A stretch of DNA of 64,000 bases from Bog-756 sp963812885 (GTDB lineage Bacteria; Actinomycetota; Acidimicrobiia; Acidimicrobiales; RAAP-2). The stretch is taken from positions 248,001 through 312,000 of the forward strand of contig CAWEWZ010000002.1 in NCBI GenBank assembly GCA_963812885.1, in the 5' to 3' direction. The notes beneath the pieces were generated by a model that saw only the letters and a program-made list of their open reading frames with translations, made no database searches and had not been told where the DNA came from. Of this stretch, positions 35,582-43,925 are shown piece after piece. Position 1 is the stretch's first letter. Each line of letters opens with the position of its first letter. The translations under genes and the position numbers were made by a program.

Positions 35582-37387
35582 TCATCCGGCCCCCACAGGT
35601 CGACTGTTGGTGCGCGGCAGCATATGCCAGTGGGCAAAGAGTCCTGGCCGGTGCTGTCGGACAGCATCAAGCCAGGCCCAAGCCTTTGCTGGTTGGCCCC
35701 GCAGTCGCTTGAACTTCTGCATGGCCCATCGAACGAGATGCTCGTTGATGCGCATTGCCAGGGCGTACAACTCGGAGCGGTAGAAGGCCCCGTAATAGTT
35801 GATCCAACCTCGCACCTGGGGGTTGATCCCCTGGGCGATGCCGGACAGGCCGCCGCATGCGGTAACTCTCGCCTTCGATGTTGAAAACGACTGATCGATG
35901 CAAGAGCCGGTCGAGCATTGCTGCAGCGACCATGGGGTCGTCGAATACCTTGCCCCAGCTTGCTATGCCGAGGTTCGTCGTGAGCACAATCGACCCTTTG
36001 AGGTATCTCTGGGTCACAACCTGAAACAACGCAGCAGCTGCTCTCTGCAGGCAACGGCAGATAGCCAACTTCATCAATTATCAATAACCGTGGTCCGGCG
36101 CATGCGCGCACGACCGTGCCCCAACGTCCTTCGATGGCCGCCTTGTGACAACGTGCAGCAAGATCGGCAGCGGTTGTGTAATACGTGCGATACCCAGCCT
36201 CGATAGCTGCTTGGCCAAGAGCGACAGCAAGCATGGTCTTGCCGACTCCTGGAGGCCCGATGAACATGACGTTGGTTGCGTCTTCGAGAAAGCGCAGCGT
36301 TGCAAGATCTTCGACGGTCTTGCGGTCGACACCGGGCTGTGCATCGAAGTCGTAGTCGGCACAGGTCCGTGCCACTGCGTCGGTTGAGGTGCCAGGCCCT
36401 GATCTTTGGCCGACCGCCTTCCTCGCCGTCCGGCTCATGGCCGGTTAGAAGCCCACAAAGAGCCCTCGTCGACCACTGGCCCGGCGGGCCCGAAAGGTAT
36501 AGCCGAGGAAATCGAAGCTGGTGTGCTCGAAGTCCCTTCGGCGGCGGCCATCTTTGCAATAGACGACCTTCGTCTTGTTGGGGTGCAGCTCGAGACCGAA
36601 GGCCCCGAGCCGGGTGGCGATGGCGGCCCGAAGGTCTCGGGCCTGTTCCTCGGTGCCGCAGTGGACCACAATGTCATCGGCATAGCGCTCCAATGGACAG
36701 CCCGGGAACTCCCGGCCCATCCATTGGTCGAACGCATAGTGCATGAACAAATTGGCGAGCAGCGGCGAGATCGGAGACCCTTGCGGGGTCCCTTTCTCCC
36801 GTGCGACAAGGGTCCCATCCGGCATCTGCATGGGGGCTGTGAGCCACCGTTCGATGTAGAGCAGGACCCAGCGCTCGTCGGTGTGGTGAGCGACCGCTTT
36901 GAGTAACAGATCATGGGGAACGCTGTCGAAAAAGGCCCGGACGTCGAGATCCAACACCCAGTCCTGCTCCCAGCAGCGCTTGCGAGCCACGGCCAGGGCG
37001 TCATGGGCACTTCGCCCAGGACGGTAGCCGTAGCTGTCAGGGTGGAAGATCGGCTCCAGCTTCTCTTCCAGCAGCATCGCTGCTGCGGTCTGGGCCACCC
37101 GGTCGGCCGTGTTCGGCACACCGAGGGTCCTGACCCCCGCCCCATGATCCTTCGGTATCTCCACCGCCCGCACCGGCCCGGGGAAGTAGCTCCCCGAGGA
37201 CATCCGGTTCCACAGCTTGTAGAGGTTGTCCCTCTCCTCGCTCTGCGAACCGGTCGATGCTGACGGCGTCCACGCCCGGTGCGCCGCCGTTCGCCCGGAC
37301 CTTCTCCCACGCCTCGAAGACGAGGCGCTTTGAAATGTCAAACGACTTCACCTTCTGCTGTGGTCTCTCCGTCGGCTCCTCCCCCAA
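35582..37387 (-). pseudogene. Inner intron reverse transcriptase/maturase, interrupted
   Basis: The N-terminus (FDISKRLVFEAWEKVRANGG then APGVDAVSIDRFA) leads, after a frameshift near 37235, into the fingers and palm: YGYRPGRSAHDALAVARKRC, GTPQGSPISPLLANLFMHYA and the catalytic LERYADDIVVHCG. FDFLGYTFRARRA precedes the X domain, KIRAWHLNRRSGTDL. There the chain is cut by an istB fragment of about 505 bases. It resumes SGIAQGINPQVRGWINYYGA and ends with maturase sequence GLFAHWHML. Removing the insert and two indels would restore a full-length protein; as it stands it is not functional. Confidence 0.8.
35858..36363 (-). pseudogene. Core fragment of istB (IS21-family helper ATPase)
   Basis: The segment reads ADYDFDAQPGVDRKTVEDLA, Walker A VMFIGPPGVGKTMLAVALG, Walker B RLLIIDEVGYLPLP and, after a frameshift near 36070, SIVLTTNLGIASWGKVFDDP and VVFNIEGESYRMR. 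These are consecutive IstB motifs, but the IstB N-terminus, istA and the IS ends are all missing. The fragment sits between codons of the intron reverse transcriptase, with CCTGT at both junctions. It is not a complete IS; microhomology-mediated capture or an assembly artefact are the options. Confidence 0.75.
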
Positions 37388-38018
37388 AGGGTTGACCTCC
37401 GGATGACCTGACCTGCCCGGCCCCTTCGCTCCAGCCCCATTACAGGGCCTTCATCACTACTGCGGGCCGGTCCGCCCCTGTGCCCCGCATCGGTACTCTG
37501 CCCCTCGCGGTGGTCGCCGCTTGGGGTTCTCCCTCTTGCGACCAGGGGGCGGACTTCACCCATTTCGACTGGCCGTCGGTATCGGGACGACAGGTTCTCC
37601 TGTTCCATGCCAGCGCCTGCGACGAGCTCACGCCACCTATACACCGGGCACCGCCAGGGCCACGCGCAGGCCGCTCCCTGGCTGAGGGCACACCGGCGCG
37701 TGCCTTTGTCCCGGGGCAGGATCCTCCCCGGTTTCGATGCCGTCGATAAGCTTTCGATGCGTCAGCAGTGGTTCACACACGTTCGTCTTCTCGTCGCTCA
37801 CCTGACCCGCTGATGGCGGGCCTTTTCCGCAGTCGCTTCCCACCCCGGCTCTTGACCGGCATGACACTGCGGCGGTTTGGGATCTCCGCCTGCACGGCGA
37901 ACCCGGAGGGCCTACCTCCATCACTGGCACAGCACGGTTCGTGCTGGCGATCTTCTACATCGCCCTCACTCCCCTTTCAGGACACACTCCGCACACGGCT
38001 TTCCGACATCGTTCATCG

Positions 38019-39005
38019 TCAGCGCATGCGCAGTCGGGTCGAGCGCTGAACCGTTCCGGTGAGGCGGTAGATCCCGAGGTCGCCCAGCCAGACCCAGGTG
38101 AAGCGGTCTGTCCAGTTGATCTCCCTCGGAGCCCGTGCTTCCTGCTGGCCAGCCTGGCCATCCGCTCGCGGTACGTAACGGTCGATGTGCGCCGAACTTT
38201 CCCGTTCGAGTTGCCCTGACGGAAGTAGGTGCCCCAACCCCTGAGCACAGGGTTCAGGTCATCCACGACAGTCCCCCAGGTCCCATCCGACCCGACTCGG
38301 GGCTGGTGCGTTCCCGGACCTTGGCCCTGATCGAGGCCATGGCCCGAGGAGACGGCCACTTCGACAGGTAGCGGCGAGTTCCGAACCTCGACGGGGTCAT
38401 CCGGTGATGGAAGCCCAGAAAGTCGAAGCCGTCCTTGCCACCTTGGAGGTTGACGATGCGGGTCTTGTCGGGATGCAACCGCAACCCGAGGCCGACCAAC
38501 ACCTCTCCGATCCGGCGCTTGGCCTCTTCGGCTCGGCTCCGGCTGGTGGTGAGGACCACGAAGTCATCCGCATACCTGACCAACGTCCCCAGGGTGGCCG
38601 TCTTCGCCCAAGCCTCGTCGATGACGTGGAGGGCGATGTTGGCCAGCAACGGGGAGATGGGTGAACCCTGCGGGGTCCCCGACTCGGTGTCGGCGACCAA
38701 TCCGCCCTCGAACACCCCGGCCCGCAGCCAACTGCGCAGCAGCTTCAACATCTGCCGGTCGACCACCCGGCGTTCGACCTGGCCCATGAGGGCGTCGTGG
38801 TCGATCTCGTCGAAGCACGCTTTGATGTCGGCGTCGAGCACCCAGTTGGCTCCCCGGTTGGCCGCCACCCGGATCGCTTCGAGCGCCTGGTGGGCGGAGC
38901 GCTTCGGGCGGAACCCGAAGCTCACCGGAGAGAAATCGGCCTCGAATATGGGCTCGAGGACGATCTTGGCCGCCGACATGACTACCCGGTCGGCCACCGT
39001 GGGGA
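38019..39005 (-). pseudogene. Outer intron reverse transcriptase, 3' part
   Basis: From IPTVADRVVMSAAKIVLEPI and FGFRPKRSAHQALEAIRVAA the palm domain runs through WVLDADIKACFDEIDHDALM, GTPQGSPISPLLANIALHVI and VRYADDFVVL, the catalytic YADD. After frameshifts near 38290 and 38105 it ends with the maturase domain (NPVLRGWGTYFRQGNSNGKV; FTWVWLGDLGIYRLTG). The chain begins exactly where the IS3 element starts. The residues between this part and the 5' part (about 60-90, including the PGVDG region) are missing, so the insertion came with a deletion. Confidence 0.78.
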
Positions 39006-40349
39006 TGAACCGGCCTGGGATCCCCGGAGACTCCATACCTTGGAACAGGATGGAGTCATGGAACAGAAGCGCCCCACATCAAAGCGGTACCCGCCTGAGC
39101 TGAAGGAGCGGGCCGTGAGGATGGTCCAGGACCTCCGAGCCCGGATCCCCCCGACAAGACGGTCATCTCCCGGGTGGCCCGCCAGCTGGGCGTCGGCGAC
39201 GAGTCGCTCCGCACCTGGGTGAAGCAGGCCGAGGTGGACGCCGGCAAACGCCCGGGCTCACGACCGAGGAGCAGGCCGAGCTGAAGCGGCTCCGCAAGGA
39301 GAACTTCGAGCTTCGACGCGCCAACGACATCCTGCAGTCGGCAGCGACTTTCTTCGGGGCGGAGCTCGACCGCCGAGGCAAGAAGTAGTCGCCTTCATCG
39401 ATGCCCATCGGGACAGGACGACCGATGGGCATCGATGGGGGGTCGAGCCGATCTGCGCAGAGCTGCAGATCGCCCCCTCCACCTACTACGCCGCCAAGTC
39501 CCGGCCGCCGTCGGCCGGGCCGGCACGGGACGCCGTCGCCGGCCCGCGCTGCTGGCGCTGTGGAAGAAGAACTACTCGGTCTATGGACGCCGCAAGCTCT
39601 GGAAGGCCGCCCGACGCCGGGCATGGACCTCGGGCGGGACCAGGTGGCCCGGCTCATGCGAGAGCTGGGCATCCGCGGCGCCAGCCGGGCGAAGAAGCGG
39701 TTCACCACCAAGTCCGACCCTGGGCACGTCCGGGCCCCGGACCTCGTCAACCGCAACTTCACCGCCCCCGTCCCGATGCGTTGTGGGTGGCGGACTTCAC
39801 GTACTGCTCGACCTGGTCGGGCATCGTCTACGTCGCCTTCATCATCGACGTCTTCTCCCGACGGCTGGTCGGCTGGAAGGCGGCCCGGTCGATGACCGCC
39901 GCCCTGGTCGTCGACGCCCTCAACATGGCGGCGTGGACCCGACGCCACACCACCCTCGACGGGCTCATTTGCCACACGGATGCCGGATCGCAATATACGT
40001 CTGTGCTCTACACCGACCGGATCGACGAGGTGGGGGCTGCTCCATCCATCGGCACCGTCGGCGATTCGTTCGACAACGCCATGGCCGAATCGGTCATGGG
40101 CATCTTCAAGACGGAGCTCCACCGCAACCCCGCCGCCCTTGCCGCCAACGGCGGACCCTGGAGAGGGACTCGACGACCTCGAGATCGCCACCTGTGCGTG
40201 GGTGTCGTGGTTCAACGAGGAGCGGCTGCACTCCGAACTCGGCGACCGGACGCCAGCCGAAGCAGAAGGCGACTACCGTCACAAGTCTCAGCCCGACGTG
40301 GCATGAGAAACCCAAACAACTGAGTCTCCGGAAGACCCAGGCCGGTTCA
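39006..40349 (+). mobile_element. IS3-family insertion sequence inside the outer intron reverse transcriptase
   Basis: Terminal inverted repeats of 28 bases start TGAACCGGCCTGGG at 39006 and, on the other strand, TGAACCGGCCTGGG at 40349; both end CCGGAGACTC with four mismatches between. The element is 1,344 bases, normal for IS3. No matching 3-4 base target duplication flanks it, in keeping with the reverse transcriptase segment lost at this site. Confidence 0.8.
39058..40306 (+). pseudogene. IS3-family transposase OrfA-OrfB (several frameshifts)
   Basis: OrfA (39058-39388) starts MEQKRPTSKRYPPELKERAV, a helix-turn-helix, and after an indel near 39150 gives VISRVARQLGVGDESLRTWV and a leucine-zipper-like ELKRLRKENFELRRANDILQ. 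OrfB follows in another frame: AELQIAPSTYYAAKSRP, an HTH_21-like linker, then the DDE core ALWVADFTYCSTWSGIVYVA, LICHTDAGSQYTSVLYTDRI and DNAMAESVMGIFKTEL. The end is WFNEERLHSELGDRTPAEAE. At least four indels besides the normal OrfA/OrfB shift make it inactive as read. Confidence 0.8.
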
Positions 40350-40539
40350 CACCCTGGTTTCTTGCCACCTCGACCCATGCCCTCCACAGGATGTCGCTGC
40401 GGGCGACCTTGTCGTAGAGGGCGTGGAAGCGTCGAGTGGGATCCTGCTTGGCACTGCGATAGAGCACGCGTTGAAGGGCTCGGACCTTGTCCACCTTCTC
40501 GGTTTCGCTGATGGCTCTAGCCGAAGACTCGGCACTCAT
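40350..40539 (-). pseudogene. Outer intron reverse transcriptase, 5' part
   Basis: The ATG at 40539 has AGGAA just upstream. The product reads MSAESSARAISETEKVDKVR, ALQRVLYRSAKQDPTRRFHA and LYDKVARSDILWRAWVEVAR, the usual N-terminus of a group II intron protein, and stops at NQGV where the IS3 right end begins. With the segment 38019-39005 it once formed a single gene. Confidence 0.72.
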
Positions 40540-41023
40540 CAGGGTTCCTCCACATCGCCGTCGTGCACCGGTGAAGTAGGGGCCCTTCGCTCCGGACAGG
40601 TTGTGTTGTCCTGTCCATCATCACTACTACGGCCCCCTCCGACTTCCTCTCGGCCACCTGGCACTTCCCGGGGTCACCGGTTATAGACAGGACTGCTCCC
40701 GGACCGCAGATCCGGGGCCGAGGAGGATCTCTCCAGTTCCGAGGACAACCTTCTGGCCATTCCGAGCCCCCTGCGCCGGGAGGTTCCTGGACACCCGCTC
40801 CAAGATCTCTGGTGTCGTCCGTGGCCTTCGCCCTTTAGGGGAGGGGCTCGGCTCCTCCTGCTCCGTCAAATGATGACGGACCGGTGCCAGCCCCTGGTGC
40901 TCGCGGTCCGCTAACTGCCACTGACCAGGCAGATTGGGGCGACTCAAGCAGTCGGTAGAGGCTAAGCAAGATTCGGGACTTAGGACCCTAACCACCTGTT
41001 GCTGGGCTTCTCACAATGGTGTC

Positions 41024-41671
41024 ATGTCGAGCATCCATCGGAGCGAGCGGCAACCCGGTGCTGAGGGTCAGTCCCAACTCGATCTGTACTGGATTCCCCT
41101 CGGCCGCGGGTGCGCACGTTGTCCGTGCGAGCGGCAGGGCGTACGAACGCCTCACGGCGCTCATGCAGCACCGTCCACCACAGGAGCTGTACCACTCGGC
41201 ACTGGTAGCCCTTGTTGACGGCATACCGACTGTGATCGAGATGACCCCAGTTCCCGGCTTCCATGGTTCGAGCGACCGGGGTGTTGTGGTCGAAGCATCG
41301 GTCGGTTGCAGGCCGGCTGGTCGATTCCGGGTCTTCCGATACGAGATTCGGCGATGGAAGGGAGGGACGATTCCCGACCTTGCGGGCGCGATCGGAAGTC
41401 CCATCCGCCTGACCTCTGACACTGCCCTGGTCCATCGAGCGCTCGCCGCCGTGCCGTTCGTCCCCGCGGTGACCTGGGGCGCGATGAGCTTCGTGCCGGC
41501 GAAATGTGGAACTCTAACTCGGTGGTCGCCTGGGTCCTGACCCAGGTCGGCCTGGTCGATCGTGCTGGTCAGCCACCACATCATGGAAGGGCGCCGGGTT
41601 GGGACGCCGGGGTCACGGTCGGTAGGCGGGGATCGAAGAATGCTCCGAACTTGACCGGAATCGCGTCATGA
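41024..41671 (+). CDS. Conserved hypothetical actinobacterial protein (two frameshifts)
   Basis: The ATG at 41024 opens MSSIHRSERQPGAEG and QLDLYWIPLG. A one-base insertion near 41104 and a one-base deletion near 41485 are needed to join this to GAHVVRASGRAYERLTALMQ, QELYHSALVALVDGIPTVIE and EMWNSNSVVAWVLTQVGLVD, ending in GRAPGWDAGVTVGRR. I have a sense of a conserved actinobacterial family with LYHSAL and NSNSVxAW motifs, perhaps with a papain-like arrangement, but no named domain. The stop overlaps the next gene's start (ATGA at 41668), so the two are coupled. Confidence 0.6.
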
Positions 41672-42603
41672 CCCGCATGGGCATCGGCGATCGAGTTCGC
41701 CTCGATCTCGAATACTTCACGGGTGCAACCGCGATCGTCGGAGGACTACTCCTTGTGTCGAGGCCGGACGGGGCGCTGTTACAGGCCAAACCCTCGGCGC
41801 TGGCCGCAAGCCCTTTCGACGACTGGCGCGTGCCCGGCTTACTGCTCGCTGCCTTGGTCGGTGGTGGATTCATGATCGCCGCAGAGTGTCAGCGCCGTCA
41901 GTGGGCACATGACCGAGAGTTGGCCATCGTTGCCGGAGCTGGACTGATCGTCTTCGAGCTCGCCGAACTGGTGTGGATCGGCTTCCAGCCACTCCAGGTC
42001 GTGTTCGGGGCCGTCGGAGGGACGGTCACGGTACTCGCTATTCGAGGGAGTTCGAACCTGCTTCATCTTGCAGGGCCTGAGGGGCGCCGGGGGTCAGCGT
42101 TCCCAGACAAAGAAAAGGCAGGTCATATGAACACGATCAAGGATGCGGCCCAGGAGTTCTTGGCCGACAAGCGAGTTGCTGTGACCGGCGTGTCGAGAAG
42201 CCCGAAAGACCACGGAAGCAACGTGGTGTACAAACGCCTTCGCGAACGGGGCTACCAGGTGTTTGCCGTCAATCCCAATGCCGGAGAGGTCGAGGGAGAT
42301 GCCTGCTTCAGCGACCTGAAATCCATTCCCGGAGGCGTGGACTGGGTCGTTATCGGCACGCGGCCGGAGACATCGGAGATGACCGTGCACGAATGCGTGG
42401 AGCTCGGCATCAATCGTGCATGGATGCATCGCGCCTTCGGGTCCGGGAGTGTGTCGGAGGAGGGTGCGGAGTTCGGTCGCCAGCATGGAATGACCGTCAT
42501 CGCCGGAGGTTGTCCGTGCATGTTCGACCCCACCGCAGACCCTGGTCACAAGGTGATGCGTGTGGTGTGCACCATGACCAAGGCCGTCCCGCGTCACGTG
42601 TGA
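41668..42603 (+). CDS. Four-helix membrane domain fused to a CoA-binding (YccU-like) domain
   Basis: The first 150 residues are membrane sequence: TGATAIVGGLLLVS, VPGLLLAALVGGGFMIAAEC, AIVAGAGLIVFELAELVWIG and VVFGAVGGTVTVLAI. From residue 154 (MNTIKDAAQEFLADKRVAVT) it is a complete CoA_binding_2 protein: GVSRSPKDHGSNVVYKRLRE, YQVFAVNPNAGEVEGD, WMHRAFGSGSVSEEG and VIAGGCPCMFDPTAD. An ATG at 42127 with a GGCAGGT upstream would begin the second domain alone, so this may be two genes joined by a lost stop. The CoA-binding domain binds CoA or a nucleotide; its role is uncertain. Confidence 0.68.
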   Translation: MTRMGIGDRVRLDLEYFTGATAIVGGLLLVSRPDGALLQAKPSALAASPFDDWRVPGLLLAALVGGGFMIAAECQRRQWAHDRELAIVAGAGLIVFELAELVWIGFQPLQVVFGAVGGTVTVLAIRGSSNLLHLAGPEGRRGSAFPDKEKAGHMNTIKDAAQEFLADKRVAVTGVSRSPKDHGSNVVYKRLRERGYQVFAVNPNAGEVEGDACFSDLKSIPGGVDWVVIGTRPETSEMTVHECVELGINRAWMHRAFGSGSVSEEGAEFGRQHGMTVIAGGCPCMFDPTADPGHKVMRVVCTMTKAVPRHV

Positions 42604-42643
42604 TGAGGCGACCGGATGACGAAGTGGCCGTGCCGGTTCACCG

Positions 42644-43120
42644 ATGACGTGGAGGTTCGCCAGCGTCGGGGGCTATGCGGTCGCATTCTCCCTCACGGGC
42701 CTCATCCTTTACGTCCTGCAGTTGCTACCCAACATCGTCTGGTTGGCCATGCCACCCGCGAATGACGTCCTCAAGCACAACAGTTCGCCGCACGCAGCGC
42801 TCAACGTGGTCGAACAGACCTTCGGCTTCGTCACCGTCGCACTGCTGATCATCGTGGTCAGTCGGGTCGGTACACAGGGCCGCAACGGCTCCTGGTTGTT
42901 GGTCTGCGCCGCCGGATTTCTTGCGGCGTATTACCTGGCCTGGGTTCTCTACTACCAAGGCAACGTCTCAGGGTGGCTGCTCGTGCTCGGAATCGCCGCC
43001 ATGCCGCCTGTCTACTTCTTCTTCGTGGCGAGTTGGATGAAGAACTATCTGGCACTCATTCCTTGCGCAATCTTTGGCATTGCCCACGTCGCCATCACTT
43101 GGTCGAACTACATGAACTAG
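42644..43120 (+). CDS. Polytopic membrane protein, 158 residues
   Basis: Five hydrophobic segments: AVAFSLTGLILYVLQLLPNI, FGFVTVALLIIVVSRV, WLLVCAAGFLAAYYLAWVLY, SGWLLVLGIAAMPPVYFFFV and LALIPCAIFGIAHVAITWS. The loop PPANDVLKHNSSPHAALNVV lies between the first two. It resembles uncharacterised membrane proteins of Gram-positives that share the NDVL...NSSP loop. It follows the CoA-binding gene by 40 bases and could be in the same operon. Function unknown. Confidence 0.62.
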   Translation: MTWRFASVGGYAVAFSLTGLILYVLQLLPNIVWLAMPPANDVLKHNSSPHAALNVVEQTFGFVTVALLIIVVSRVGTQGRNGSWLLVCAAGFLAAYYLAWVLYYQGNVSGWLLVLGIAAMPPVYFFFVASWMKNYLALIPCAIFGIAHVAITWSNYMN

Positions 43121-43425
43121 GGCTGCTCCACCACATGGTCTTCTGGTCGCCGGACTACCGTGACCGGAGTCTTCACAGGGGCGTGACCTATGCGGTATCC
43201 CCTCACAATGACAATGGCCTTCAGGATCCACCGCTTCGCAGCTGGTTCTCAATAGCTTCGGGAGCACTGGGAGATTTGGCCTGACTTGTGGTCATGAGAC
43301 GCCCTCGGGCGTCGTCGGCCGAGCTCTTCCAGCGGCACATTGACAGCGGCACGCCCCGTCTCTGTGGTTGGGTGATTGGTCGGGATTGCTAGAACAATCC
43401 CGACTGTCAGCGTACGGCACGCCTG

Positions 43426-43749
43426 ATGCATGGGAACCAGCGTTCGCGCTCCTTCCTAAGTGACTCAAGAGCTATCCGAAACCCCCAAGCTTCGGGTTTC
43501 CCAGTCGGTTTGTACTTCTTGCAGTGGCGAGCCGACGTCGACCAGATCGTAAGGCTCGACCAACTCGTCGGCGAGCACACGGATCGAATGCTTGTTCACC
43601 GAAGTCTGGACGTCATCTGTCCCCCATTTGGACCCTACGCTCCATCAGATTTACCGGCCCTACTAGCTGAGCGTCAGGCAGCGGCCCATTCGCAGTTCAT
43701 CAAGAAATGCGGATTCCTTTTTGGCATGCGCACCGATCGGTCCCCGTAA
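43426..43749 (+). CDS. Possible protein, unrecognised
   Basis: An open frame of 107 codons with mixed, protein-like composition in its middle (GLYFLQWRADVDQIVRLDQL; DRMLVHRSLDVICPPFGPYA). It is lower in GC than its neighbours, has no ribosome-binding site, and no family is recognised. The preceding 43121-43425 shows nothing. Confidence 0.3.
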   Translation: MHGNQRSRSFLSDSRAIRNPQASGFPVGLYFLQWRADVDQIVRLDQLVGEHTDRMLVHRSLDVICPPFGPYAPSDLPALLAERQAAAHSQFIKKCGFLFGMRTDRSP

Positions 43750-43925
43750 CGAAGTCTGACCCCGATCACCGGCTTGGCGGCGGCAATTCGCCGGTAGCTG
43801 ATTGGCACCTCAATCGATTGGTGCCCGATGTCCGCGAACTCTCCACGACCGGCACATTCGTGCGAACCCGAGACCGGCTAGCGTTGCCACCGGAACGGCA
43901 CGTTGTGTTGTTAGTAGGAGGAAGC

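Larger units (their letters stand above)
35521..37987 (-). mobile_element. Inner group II intron inserted in domain V of the outer one
   Basis: On the reverse strand it starts GTGTGTCC at 37987 (consensus GUGYG), directly after GTGTGCGG of the outer domain V, and ends near 35521 after a domain VI stem (AGCGGGAGGGTGAG paired with CCCTCCCGCT) and CTACTCAC. Its own domain V is at about 35559-35594 (GGCCGGATGACGGGAG, then ACTGTCACGTCCGGTCC). The remaining outer domain V resumes at once. About 1.96 kb without the istB fragment, a normal intron size. The 5' 600 bases (37388-37987) are structural RNA with no gene. Confidence 0.65.
35455..40900 (-). mobile_element. Outer group II intron, host of two further insertions
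   Basis: Domain V is split: its 5' half (AAAGCCGTGTGCGG) lies at about 37988-38004 and its 3' half (AGAACCGCATGCACGGTTT) at about 35500-35518. Joined, it equals domain V of the ORF-less intron at 28.48 kb. A domain VI-like stem then ends near 35455. The reverse transcriptase frame is in two parts (38019-39005 and 40350-40539), and a domain-I-like block at 40730-40860 is nearly identical to 28836-28960. The true 5' end beyond about 40900 is not clear and may be truncated. Coordinates are approximate. Confidence 0.6.

Noticed and set aside
35434..36438. A single chimeric ATPase protein of 334 residues
   Set aside because: The frame runs through reverse transcriptase, istB and intron structural RNA; its C-terminal third is translated domain V/VI sequence, not a protein.
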